This document shows positions 1-9,939 of a stretch of DNA of 64,000 nt, piece by piece. The position numbers were made by a program, and so were the translations under genes. The stretch comes from Symsagittifera roscoffensis (lineage: Eukaryota > Xenacoelomorpha > Acoela > Convolutidae). Position 1 is the first letter of the stretch. Each line of letters starts with the position of its first letter. Where the stretch lies: the NCBI RefSeq assembly GCF_963678635.1, contig NC_087062.1, positions 51,281,528 to 51,345,527 of the forward strand, read 5' to 3'. Under the pieces are notes generated by a model. That model did no database searches and was not told the DNA's origin. It saw nothing but the letters and a program-made list of their open reading frames with translations.

Positions 1-870
1 GACGTTTCTTGTCAGCGACGAAAGCAACGCAAATTTACAACGTTTTTGGGAAATCGAGGAAGTTCCAGAAAGAAAAATGTGGACACCAGATGAGCTTAAA
101 TGTGAGGAACACTTCAAAGCAACAGCTAAACGCAGGCCAGATGGACAATTTGTGGTAAAACTGCCGATCAAAGAAAAAGTTGGACTACTTGGAGACTCAC
201 TATAGCAGGCTCGCAGACGACTACTTAGTTTACTCTATCGTTTGGAAAGGAACCCCGAGCTCTACAAGAAGTACAATAACTTCATCAACGAGTTTACTAA
301 CCTTGGCCTTACGGAGGATGTTCCAGACAACGAGTTGGTGCGACCTCACTATAACTGTTTCTACATGCCACATCATTGCGTTTTCAAGGATTCAAGCACG
401 ACAACAAAACTTCGACTGGTTTTCGACGCATCAGCAAAGACGACATCTGGAAAATCACTCAAGGACAAACTGATGGTTGGACCTACAGTTCAGAAAGACC
501 TCTTCAGCATTCTGATTCGCTTTTGAATGCATCAGGTGTTACTTTTAGCCGACATTGCAAAAAATTGCAAGTGGAGTTGGAAGAAGAAGATAGAGACTAT
601 CATCGAATCTTGTGGAAACATCAAAATCCGACAGAGGTTAGGCACTACCGAAAGACCAGAGTTTAGTTTGGAGTTCGATAAGACCTCTTCAAGTGCTTGC
701 TGAAGAAAGTGATGACGACTCATTAGGGATAGCAACCCTTAACGACATGTACAAAGACGACCTTTTATCAGGATCTTCAGATACTGAATCAGCAATTCAA
801 CTAAAGACGAATTCATCAAAACACTTGCTGGATTTGAAATTCGCAAATGAACATAAAACGACACGAAGCT
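1..870 (+). pseudogene. BEL/Pao retrotransposon pol fragment (reverse transcriptase), copy A
   Basis: Base 1 onward matches 14,219 onward in the same window almost base for base, so this is a second copy of the BEL/Pao pol region cut by the window edge. Readable pieces include the BEL RT N-terminal block at 242-526, with the family-typical order PHH-V, KLRLVFDAS and SLKDKL-VGPTVQKDL. After 530 the frame breaks. The residues corresponding to the polymerase YVDD box read YKDD near 750-760. Several frame changes and stops make it non-functional. At 870/871 it jumps to sequence that lies ~1,018 bp further on in the fuller copy, which indicates an internal deletion. RT would normally copy the element RNA in virus-like particles. 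The family assignment is secure from the residue pattern; the strand is plus. Confidence 0.8.
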
Positions 871-1218
871 AGACTGGAATTTCAAGCTGCAGTTCAAAAC
901 GTAGCATACGCAACAACTGCTAGAGGAGGTATCAATGCTCGGGAGTTATTGTCGCTAGGTTAGATTTGCAGGCAGAAGAAAGCGATGATGCCCGGGAAGG
1001 TTATTGTACAATAACAGGTGTTGGTGTAGGGGTAGATTTTGGCACTGAGAGTAATCGGAAAACCTCAAAGGAAAAACATAAGGAAACCGGGGAAGGTATT
1101 GGTACAGGGGCAGGTATTTGCGCATTGGTTGGTATTGGTATTGGTAAAGGTAAGGTACGAATAGTGGTAACGCATTATTACTGGATGCTAGTAAAGGTGC
1201 GGAGACAAGACCAGATGA
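871..1218 (+). repeat. G-rich segment with GGTATTGGT minisatellite, shared with 16,118-16,479
   Basis: The segment is near identical to 16,118-16,479. It contains a short array of the hexamer GGTATT; this copy has two units before GGTAAAGG and the other has three. It begins and ends at sharp breakpoints in this copy: BEL RT lies to the left and Gypsy-like integrase to the right. Homology to the other copy stops at CCAGATGA. The translation is a glycine-rich low-complexity string and I do not consider it a real protein domain. Confidence 0.7.
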
Positions 1219-2330
1219 ACATACCGACCCAACTACGAGACACAGTGTCGGAGAGTATCCACCTAATGCATCCCGGGACGGACAAAATGCTGGATATAGC
1301 AGAGGGCATCTGGTTCTCGCATATCCATAGAAGGATCATAGCAATGGGGTCGAAAAGCAAATAGTGCCGGTAGCAAGGTGAAAGTTTTAAAGCGGTAATA
1401 GGAAAAAGCACCATTCGCAATTATAAGAATTGGTAAAACTAAACTAGAAGGTGCAGAAAAACTTTGCAGACCCAATTCCAGATGAATTAAGAAAAGATGC
1501 ATACATAATGGTGACAATAGACATGTTTTCAAAATACCCAACCACGAAAGTAGTAACAAATACCACAACAGACACCGCAATAAAATTGATGCAGAGATAC
1601 ATCATGAGCAACGGAGTACGAAGACGAATAAAGTGTGACGAGGCACAAGCACTTGGAGCAAGAAAAAATCCAAATTAACTGCAAATACAAAAACAAAAAA
1701 CTCTTTTTCGCATCAGTAGACAATCATAGGTATCATCATAGATAGGGCATAAGGGCTAGTGGAACATCTAATACAAACTCTTAAATCACTGGTAAGCTTA
1801 ATGAGAAGAGATCCGAAAAACACACCGTGCAAACTAGCATCAGACGTAGTGGAATTAATAAAAATACTAAGAGTAACACCACAAGCAGGGACTAAGTTGT
1901 CACCATTCGAAACACATACTAGGGGGATAACAAATACCATAACATCAAACCTAGCTGCAACGAGTACTCAAAACAATTGAAAATTGGAGACAATAAATTT
2001 AGCTAACTGTTTAGACCAAAAGAGACTTGTGAGACCGCATCACTTACACCAGAGCAGATGCATGACATTGACGCTTGGTCAGAAAACGACGTACAGCTGA
2101 AGTTTTCTGAGAGCTGAGACCAACACACCTAGATTATCAACCTCGACAGCGACATGGCAGAGGGACAAGATTCGCAGATTAAAAAACTGAAGTTGGGCAT
2201 TTAGAATAAGCTAAAAGGGGAAAATACACCGGATATTAAGCTTAAGGAAAAAATTAGGCATGTAGCGCGAAAAAGATTTAGAATAGCACAAAAAGTGAAG
2301 GATCCCAATATATACATTTTTTAAACACAT
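1219..2330 (+). pseudogene. Ty3/Gypsy-like integrase fragment
   Basis: From about 1,216 the translation shows an integrase zinc-binding start (IHLMHPGTDKMLDIAEGIWF), followed after a frame change by a core-like block at 1,451-1,678 (VTIDMFSKYP, an Asp at the first catalytic position; KCDEAQ at the second). A third block at 1,759-1,980 contains MEHLIQTLKSLV, the place of the catalytic Glu helix, and later LSPFETH. This is the H-H-C-C / D,D(35)E order of retroviral-type integrases and resembles Ty3/Gypsy more than BEL/Pao. The C-C pair of the zinc site and intact frames are missing. From 1,980 to 2,330 only a broken lysine-rich tail can be read. It is fused directly to the BEL-derived segment on its left, so this is a chimeric junction rather than an intact element. 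Confidence 0.55.
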
Positions 2331-3524
2331 TATAATAAGCACTAAACAATAAAACTTAAAAAAAATGAACACCACGTACTCGTCAAAAACTACTTACAAC
2401 AACATGGTTGAAGGATTCAGACACGCCTTACGATTAGTTAGCTTAATTATGCATTTCGTTTAAAGCTACCTAATTTATGAATCACTTTGGATTAACAATT
2501 ACAATCCAGAAAATTTATAATGACATTTAACGGATGTTTGTAACAAAATGAACAAAAAAATCAGAAATCAAATTGAACTTTAATAGCAAAACTGAACCGC
2601 TTCGCGGCTTTTTCTGTTTAAAAAATCACATTAGTTGAAATAGAATAAGACCAAAACAACGAGCATCATAGAAAGTATGCAAATGCCCTAAAGTCTCTTT
2701 AAATATCCAGAAGCATTCATGATCACTACTTTTCTGATAAACTGATCCAATTTGCAAAAGCTGGATCAATGGGTAATTTTTATACTTCGCTAGAGAAAAA
2801 ATAAAATTTACCCTGAAACTAAGAACTGTTCACGTTTTTCGCACTAGTTCAGGTTTTTATTGAAGACCGCAAATTGGGTGACAGATAGCAAATGTTGGTT
2901 CCAATTGAAACAGCGAAACATGAATAAATTTAGGATTAACACCTAACAAAAAATCTGAAAAACTAATCAAAAAAAGGGTAATAAAATTTTCACTGAGGCT
3001 TTTAAATGTTCACACTGGGAAGCTGAACTTTGCAAACAAGAAAGTGTCAAAGATGAGCCTTACAATATCAAAAACTGGCAGCGATAAAAAAGAATCAAAA
3101 TCAAGCTCGGCAACATCTGCGATACACAACAGGCCTAGCTTTGCGTGCTGGCTAATAGAAAATGAGGCAAAAATCAGTAATACAAAAAAAAAACATTTAA
3201 CAACTGTAAAAACTAAATACGTTTTTCTCTACATCTATTCAATTCCCGGAAAACACAGTAATACAGCCTAATCAACTGCGTTATATATTTGCTTCTAAAA
3301 GAGCTTACCAAGCGGCCATTAGGCCGACACTACTTGAATCGACGTCCATTCAGCAGAAAAAAAAAACAAATAATTGCCGTCAAAAATTTTTTGTCTTGAA
3401 ACAATTTAAAAACAATCAAACAACTAGTTTTGAAAAAATTTACTGTTACCCCTTTTCATTGCTTTTTTTGACAAACAAGTAAATTTTAACATACCTCGGA
3501 GGTAAAATACCCCATACTTTTAAT
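2331..3524. other. No gene recognised
   Basis: AT-rich sequence with stops in all frames. A 75-codon plus-strand open frame at 3,044-3,271 has no recognisable motif and a skewed Ser/Lys composition, so I treat it as chance. A short palindrome, AACCGCTTCGCGGCTT, lies near 2,596. I see no promoter or RNA gene. Confidence 0.4.
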
Positions 3525-3797
3525 CAGGGGCGGATTTAGGGGGGGGGGGGGGGCGGGTTTTGGGGACGCTTCCTTCCCCCCTCAGGGATTCGACCCCCTG
3601 CCGACCCAAAGGGTCCGGTCCCCCTTTTGATACTTTTTCAGAAATCCATTTTTGGCCGACCGACCCTAAAATTTTTCTAAAGGTGCCCAAAAACGGCTTT
3701 TTGGACTGTTTTTTAAAAAACTTGCCTGCGGCGCAGAAAATTTTCCCAAAATAGGGGCAAAACAGTGAAAATCGAGAAAATCCTAGATCCACCCCTG
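3525..3797. mobile_element. hAT-like foldback (MITE), 273 bp, with imperfect 8-bp target duplication
   Basis: The left end reads CAGGGGCGGATTTAGG and the right end is its near reverse complement (CCTAGATCCACCCCTG). This terminal pattern, starting CAGGGGCGGAT, is typical of hAT superfamily ends. The 8 bases before the left end are CTTTTAAT and the 8 after the right end are CTTATAAT, a 7/8 match that fits the 8-bp duplication made by hAT transposases. A run of G follows the left end. No transposase is encoded; the open frames here are low-complexity by-products. Related copies lie at 21,507-21,937 and, inverted, at 21,957-22,296. Confidence 0.75.
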
Positions 3798-4413
3798 CTT
3801 ATAATATAATTTTACAAATCAACAAGCAAGATCAATTCAATTCAGGCTGGCTTTTCAACAGAAAAAGAATGAATAAATATAAATTGAATGTAAGAGTTAT
3901 ATATACATATATGATATAAAACCCCCAGATTTTTCTTAACTATGATACTTATTTTTTTTTTAAAGTAGTAGTTATTTAGTATTGTCGGGTCCTCACACTT
4001 GTACTTCGTTTCGATCATTGTTAGGTTTTTAGATAAACCATTCCAGTTCTTGGCAAAAACTCTAGTATTCGGAGACTTCGATAAGTAATTTCCAAAAACT
4101 TGCCCAGTACCCCCTTTTTTTCGACTCACTCACGTTTTAACAGCATTTTCTAATTTCGCGTATAATTTTTCTCATTTTCTTGAATTAAGACATTCGTACT
4201 CCAAGTGAACAAAAACGTTTTATTAATAATTCTGCAGTTGTTTTTCGGAAGAATATAACGTTATATTTCGATCTTTTTTCTCATGAAGCAAATTTTTACA
4301 CCCCAGTTTATTTGGCAAATCAAACCATTGACTTTTTTCTATTGTAACACTTTGGAATTTGTTCCAATATAACTAAAATCAGACAAAACTAAGGACTGCT
4401 TTGAAAACACGTC
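3798..4413. other. No gene recognised
   Basis: AT-rich sequence. A 95-codon minus-strand open frame (3,842-4,129) encodes no motif that I recognise. There are no clear repeats except poly-T runs. Confidence 0.35.
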
Positions 4414-4786
4414 ACATTGTCAACAATTTATACTGTAAGATAATTTTTGTCTTAAAACTGTGCTGAACATTTAGTTTTCAATTCTTTCTTTTTTGAAAAA
4501 AAAAGAACCGATTGGTTCTGAATTTTGTCATTCTGTTTATATCTGTTCAGTTTGCTCTAACCATGGTTGCAATCTCGAATAAATAGCTATACAGATTTTT
4601 GGAATATTTTTTGAGAAAGTAGTGAAACTAATGATACTTAATGCACTGATTTCTCGATGTAAATAAGCGTTCAGAAACGAAAAATTTGCAGTTTTATTTG
4701 GGCAAGCAGGAAAATCCACAAATTTCGGCCGCTTTGTTTTTGCCCAATCTAGCTATTAGACCGTAGTATTCTTTTTGTAACGACAC
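4414..4786. repeat. Unclassified repeat (core of the long-inverted-repeat family), copy 1
   Basis: The block matches 4,853-5,300 and 6,840-7,262 in the same orientation, including a conserved poly-A/poly-T hairpin (TTCTTTCTTTTTTGAAAA), an ACCATGGTTGCAATCTC block and the terminal motif GCCCAATCTAGCTATT. It is followed at 4,781-4,860 by two short repeats of GTAACGACACGAAAAGCGG. There is no coding capacity. The repeats look like pieces of one non-autonomous element whose best copy is the inverted repeat at 5,915-8,095. Confidence 0.65.
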
Positions 4787-4852
4787 GAAAAGCGGGCGTT
4801 ACAAAGCGGCCGTTGTAACGACACGAAAAGCGGCCGTATAAATTGTTGTCAC

Positions 4853-5487
4853 GTGACATTGTCAACAATTTATACTGTAAGACAATTTTTGATCAAATTC
4901 CGAACGCCAATTTGGTACCTTGATTATAAATTTCATTTAAAAAACTTACTTTTCGGTCCAAGATTTTGTCTTAAAATTGTGCTGAACATTTAGTTTTCAA
5001 TTCTTTCTTTTTTGAAAAAAAAGAACCGATTGGTTCTGAATTTTGTCATTCTGTTTATATCTGTTCAGTTTGCTCTAACCATGGTTGCAATCTCGAATAA
5101 ATAGCTATACAGATTTTTGGAATATTTTTTGAGAAAGTAGTGAAACTAATGATACTTAATGCACTGATTTCTCGATGTAACTAAGCGTTCAGAAACTAAA
5201 CATTTGCAGTTTTAATTGGGCAAGCAGGAAAATCCACAATATTCGGCCGCTTTGTTTTTGCCCAATCTAGCTATTAGACCGTAGTATTCTTTTTGTAACG
5301 GCACGAAATGATAAATTGCAGGAATATTTTTCAATTGTGCAAGAACAGAAATAAGCTCAAAATTGTGCAAATGGTTGAATGCTCAAAATTGTGCAAAATT
5401 TTAATTGAGCAAGCAGCCGAAATTCAAAAAATTCTGCCGATATGATTTTGCCCAATCTAGCTATTTGATCGTAGAAATCGTTTTTGA
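4853..5487. repeat. Unclassified repeat, copy 2, truncated against BEL gag
   Basis: The block matches 6,840-7,449 of the long inverted repeat: the central spacer plus the first ~270 bases of the right arm. It contains two tokens of GCCCAATCTAGCTATT about 190 bases apart. Homology to the long-inverted-repeat copy ends at ATCGTTTTTG. The next bases are BEL gag sequence, so this copy is cut off at its right side. No protein is encoded. Confidence 0.65.
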
Positions 5488-5914
5488 TTTCAAGTGCGTT
5501 TTTGCTAAAGCACTTGAAATCTTCTCTGACTGGAGACACGGACAAACTACTACATTCCATAACGATTACAGATGACAATTTTGACATCGCCATTGTCATT
5601 CTGGAGAACCGATACAACAAATAATTGATTTTGCGATCACATTTTCACGAAATCTTCAAACAGCGTTCGTTAACAACAGAAAACTCCAAAAATCTACGAA
5701 CTCTCATGGAAACAACAGAGAAAAACCGACTCGCTTTACTTAACCATGGACAATCTAGGAATCAACAGGATTTTTTCTTTGTTTACCTTCTGAATGAACG
5801 ACTTCCCATTGAAACACGGAAAGCTTGGTAAATTTCTACACCAGGAAAATAACGTCAGCGTTACGACCAGCTCAAGAAATTTCTCGAAGAAAGATGCCAA
5901 GCTCAGAAATATCA
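5488..5914 (+). pseudogene. BEL/Pao gag fragment upstream of the long inverted repeat
   Basis: The bases from about 5,499 match 8,692-9,105 and the corresponding part of the other three tandem gag units. The frame gives the capsid-region text KSLTGDTDKLL-like and HFHEIFKQRSLTTENSKNLRTL. It carries the same in-frame TAA after ILENRYNK as every tandem unit, so it descends from the same already broken ancestor. It ends where the inverted repeat begins, just after AGAAATATCATTGTAG. Confidence 0.7.
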
Positions 5915-8095
5915 TTGTAGAAATCTGTGTTAAAATGCCAGATGAAAAAGTTGTTCGTTGTTTCCAGCCCGAAAAGTTTTTCAGTGGGAGACACTCCACA
6001 AAAAAAGAAAAAGCAAAAACAAAAATCCGCACGGGGACAGAAACGAACCCAAAATGCCAAAAAATTATTAAAAAATGAAGGAAGCGTAGCGTCGCGCGCA
6101 ATAACTAAAGTAAATGTCAGTTTATGTACTTCAGTAATTTTCAAAAAAATCTAGTAGCGATTCTTCGGACAAGTTCTGGGGTCTACCAGTGGTTACTCAA
6201 CCTTCATTTTCTCTGAATTCTCAGCGAAGTTGAATGTGGGGGGCCTAAGTTGTCCGGATACCTGACCGATGACTAACACCTATCCTAAAGTTTTCGTAAA
6301 ATTCACTGTAGTTCTATCAAATTTAGCCAGCAGACCAGTTTATGCTGATATATTCCAATTCTATTCCTAAATCTTAGATTTCTGACCAAATTAGGATAAA
6401 TTCCTTAGTGAACTGTTCAGAATTGAGTAACTGATTTTCATTTTTTAGTTTCACTAACTTTGTTAAAGTCAATAGTTGCACGGTTACAGTTGCCCGCATA
6501 GTTACCGTCTGCCCGGCTACAGTGCCTTGTAGAGATGAGTAAAAACATTTTCTTTTCGTTTCGTAACAAAAACGATTTCTACGATCAAATAGCTAGATTG
6601 GGCAAAATCAGATCTGCAGAATTTTATGAATTTTGGCTGCTTGCTCAATTAAAATTTTGCACAATTTTGAGCAGTTAACCATTTGCACAATTTTGAGCTG
6701 ATTTCTGTTCTTGCGCAGTTGAAAAAATATTCCTGCAATTTATCATTTCGTTTCGTTACAAAAAAAATACTACGGTCTAATAGCTAGATTGGGCAAAAAC
6801 AAAGCGGCCGAAATTTGTGGATTTTCCTGCTTGTATGGTAAGATAATTTTTTGATCAAAATCCGAACGCCAATTTGGTACCTTGATTATAAATTTCATTT
6901 AAAAAACTTACTTTTCGGTCCAGGATTTTGTCTTACAACTGTGCTGAACATTCAGTTTTCAATTCTTTCTTTTTTGAAAAAAAAGAACCGATTGGTTCTG
7001 AATTCTGCCATTCTATTTATATCTGGTCAGTTTGCTTCAACCATGGTTGCAATCTCAAATAAAAAGATACACAGATTTTTGGAACATTTTTTGAGAAAGT
7101 AGTCAAACTAATGATACTTAATGCACTGATTTCTCGATGTAAATAAGCGTTCAGAAACTAAAAATTTGCAGTTTTAATTGGGCAAGCAGTAAAATCCACA
7201 AATTTCGACCGTTTTGTTTTTGCCCAATCTAGCTATTAGACCGTAGTATTCTTTTTATAACGAAACGAAATGATAAATTGCAGGAATATTTTTCAATTGT
7301 GCAAGAACAGAAATAAGCTCAAAATTGTGCAAATGGTTGAATGCTCAAAATTTTGCAAAATTTTAATTGAGCAAGCAGCCGAAATTCAAAAAATTCTGCC
7401 GATCTGATTTTGCCCAATCTAGCTATTTGATCGTAGAAATCGTTTTTGTTACGAAACGAAACGGAATTGTTGTGGCTTATCTCTACAAGGCACTGAAGCC
7501 GGGCAAACGGTAACTATGCGGGCAACTGTAACCGTGCAACTATTGACTTTAAAAAAGTTAGTGAAACTAAAATAGGAAAATCATTCTACTCAATTCTGAA
7601 CAGTTTACTAAGGAATTTATCCTAATTTGGTTAGAAATATAAGATTTAGGAATAGAAATGGAATATATCAGCATAAACTGGTCCGCTGGCTAAATTTGAT
7701 AGAACTACAGTGAATTTTACTAAAACTTTAGGATAGGTGGTAGTCATCGGTCAGGTATCCGGACAACTCAGGCCCCCACATTCAAATTCGCTGAGAATTC
7801 AGAGAAAATGAAGGTTGAGTAACCACTGGTAGACCCCAGAACTTGTCCGAAGAATCGCTACTAGATTTTTTTGAAAATTACTGAAGTCCATAAACTGACA
7901 TTTAGTTTAGTGATTCCACGCGACGCTACGCTTCCTTCATTTTTAGTAACTTTTTGGCGATTTGGAATGGTTTCTGTCCCCGTGCGGATTTTTGTTTTTG
8001 CCTTTTCCTTTTGTGTGGAGTGTCTCCCACTGAAAAACTTCTCGGGTTGGAAACAACGACCAACTACTTCATCTGGAATTTTAACACAGATTTGT
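5915..8095. mobile_element. 2.2-kb long inverted repeat element inserted in BEL gag
   Basis: The left arm (about 5,915-6,835) is the reverse complement of the right arm (about 7,180-8,095), with high similarity over roughly 915 bases. The spacer is about 345 bases. Paired landmarks include AAATCTGTGTTAAAATGCC at the left edge and its complement at the right edge, GAAGCGTAGCGTCGC, and the CTAGTAGCGATTCTTCGG blocks. The spacer matches the repeats at 4.4-5.3 kb. No open frame is conserved in both arms as a plausible protein; the short frames that occur are mirror images. It could be a foldback DNA transposon or an inverted duplication of a smaller repeat. No target duplication was found. Confidence 0.7.
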
Positions 8096-8206
8096 CATTT
8101 CGACTGCCCCACACAACGAAAACTTCAACAATCAAAGTTTTCAACAATCCCCATTGACGAACAGATATAGCAAAATACGAGTGAAATATCCACAGCCACA
8201 TTGACA

Positions 8207-8544
8207 TGACAGATAATTTGGAGCAACTCAAACGCTCTAGAGCATCTCGTTGACGCATAGTAACCAGATACTACAATGAAGGAAACACGATCATTCAAAA
8301 TCGGGGAACTCTTGATGAAACAGGAGTAGAGTAGCAAGACTCGAGTAACTGAAAATTAACATCCGCAAAAAACAGTACCAGCCTTCAAACTCCAATTGCA
8401 AGATACAGGAACTGATCACAGATGAGAAGCCACTAGACGATGGTATCCAAGAAGCAGAAGATTTGGACGACAAGTATTTATAGTACGTTCATCAAATTCA
8501 ACAGTTTCTTCAAGGTTTCAAAACACCGACACGATTTTTTACAA
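8207..8544 (+). pseudogene. BEL/Pao gag N-terminal region
   Basis: An ATG at 8,207 opens MTDNLEQLKRSRAS, which has the leucine/lysine/arginine pattern seen at the start of Pao-type gag proteins. A TGA follows after Arg, and further stops follow (VE then TAG, QDSSN then TGA). The segment lies directly upstream of the first tandem gag-protease unit and is present only once, so it marks the non-duplicated 5' part of the element. Gag would form the virus-like particle. It is non-functional because of the stops. The family call rests on its position and the following capsid domain. Confidence 0.5.
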
Positions 8545-9938
8545 GTAACAGTCGATCAACAGATGTGAATGTCAACTTACTAAAACCAATTTTGCCTGTT
8601 TTCTCTAAAGGATACATGGAATGGAAATCAATCTTCGACGTGTTCAAAGGAGCTGTGGTTGACAACACGTGACTGACGAAGAGCCAAAAGCTAAAGCACT
8701 TGAAATCTTCTCTGACTGGAGACACGGACAAACTACTACATTCCATAACGATTACAGATGAAAATTTTGACATCGCCATTGTCATTCTGGAGAACCGATA
8801 CAACAAATAACTGATTTTGCGATCACATTTTCACGAAATCTTCAAAAAGCGTTCGTTAACAACAGAAAACTCCAAAAATCTACGAACTCTCATGGAAACA
8901 ACAGAGAAACACCGACTCGCTTTACTTAACCATGGACAATCTATGAATCAACAGGATATTTTCTTTGTTTACTTTCTGACAGAAAGACTTCCCATTGAAA
9001 CACGGAAAGCTTGGTAAGTTTCTACACCAGGAAAAGAACGTCAGCGTTACAATCAGCTCATGAAATTTTTCGAAGAAAGATGCCAAGCTCAGAAATATCA
9101 TCGTTGCGATCGACATCGATTGGTAATTAACAGCTCGACAGGAAAGGAAGTAACATGACACCAAAGACGCTTCAGGAAAATCTAGCTACATCAGTCAAGG
9201 ATGAATGCAAATGTTGTGGAAAAAACCATCGGATCTACAGATGCGACATCTTCAAAAACCTGTCAATCAAAATCAGATCTCAACTGATCAAAGTGAAACA
9301 GTTGTGCTTCAACTGTTTTCGACCTGGACATCAAAGTGAGGATTGTTCTGGATCTCGATGCAAAGAAGGTGGACAGAAGCACAACACTCTTCATCATTGT
9401 GAGCAGAAAAATGTTGTGAAAAAACCAGACACCGCAACACAGCAGACATCAGCAAAGGTGAAGACAGATGACAAAAATTTTACCGGTGAGGCAACTCATG
9501 AAAAATCTCAGGACAAGTTTTTCTACAAACTGCCATCATTCCACTCGAGATTAATGGAGAATTATTTCATGTTCGAGGAGTACTGGATTCAGCATCACAG
9601 AACAATCTGATAACAGAAGCAGCTGCTCAACGTTTACAGGTACGCAGACGGAAGCAGACAACAAGGATTTGCGGAGTTCGAGAAAACGAAGTTTGCGACA
9701 TCAAAGGACAAGTTCATCTACTCATCCGGCCCTCAGACAATGAACCAATCTCAATAACAGCATCAATTCTTCAGAAGCTAACCAACATTTTGCCTTCGAG
9801 ACAAATCAACATCGACAATTGGAAAACAGTGAAGGAATTACAATTGGCCGATCCCAGACTCAATGATCCACAGGAAATTGACACGATCATTGGAGCAGCT
9901 CACTACGAGAATCTGATGATTGGAAACAATAAAAACAA
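8545..9938 (+). repeat. BEL/Pao gag-protease tandem unit 1 (1,394 bp)
   Basis: First of four head-to-tail units; the landmark CAGTCGATCAACAG recurs at 8,549, 9,943, 11,337 and 12,731, exactly 1,394 bases apart. The first part encodes the Pao gag capsid-like domain (DUF1759-type pattern): LLKPILPVFSKGYMEW, KLKHLKSSLTGDTDKLL, and an AIVILENRYNK helix. Two in-frame stops, TGA after VVDNT and TAA after NRYNK, occur at the same place in all four units. Further on, KAW-stop and a frame change lead to the zinc-knuckle frame. Unit 1 differs from the others by a few substitutions, such as Lys for Gln in IFKKRSL. Confidence 0.9.
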
Positions 9939-9939
9939 G
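9155..9939 (+). pseudogene. BEL nucleocapsid zinc knuckles and aspartic protease, unit 1 (frameshifted)
   Basis: The open frame from ATG 9,155 shows two zinc-knuckle-like motifs near residues 22-70: CKCCGKNHRIYRC, then CFNCFRPGHQSEDC. Another Cys/His stretch (CKEGGQKHNTLHHC) follows. These bind the RNA genome in Pao elements. The protease should follow, but one T is missing in the TTTTT run after QDKFF near 9,520. The frame therefore switches and ends at 9,610. The aspartic protease motif (VLDSASQNNLI, with DSA in place of the retroviral DTG/DSG) can be read in the other frame from 9,520 on. The same deletion is in unit 2 but not in units 3 and 4. Confidence 0.8.

Noticed and set aside
871-1364. 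132-codon glycine-rich frame
   Set aside because: It spans the GGTATT minisatellite and then crosses a chimeric junction into a Gypsy integrase zinc domain. Only the latter part is real protein history.
3520-3792. Overlapping frames on both strands in the G-rich foldback
   Set aside because: They are by-products of the hAT-like foldback sequence and encode no transposase.
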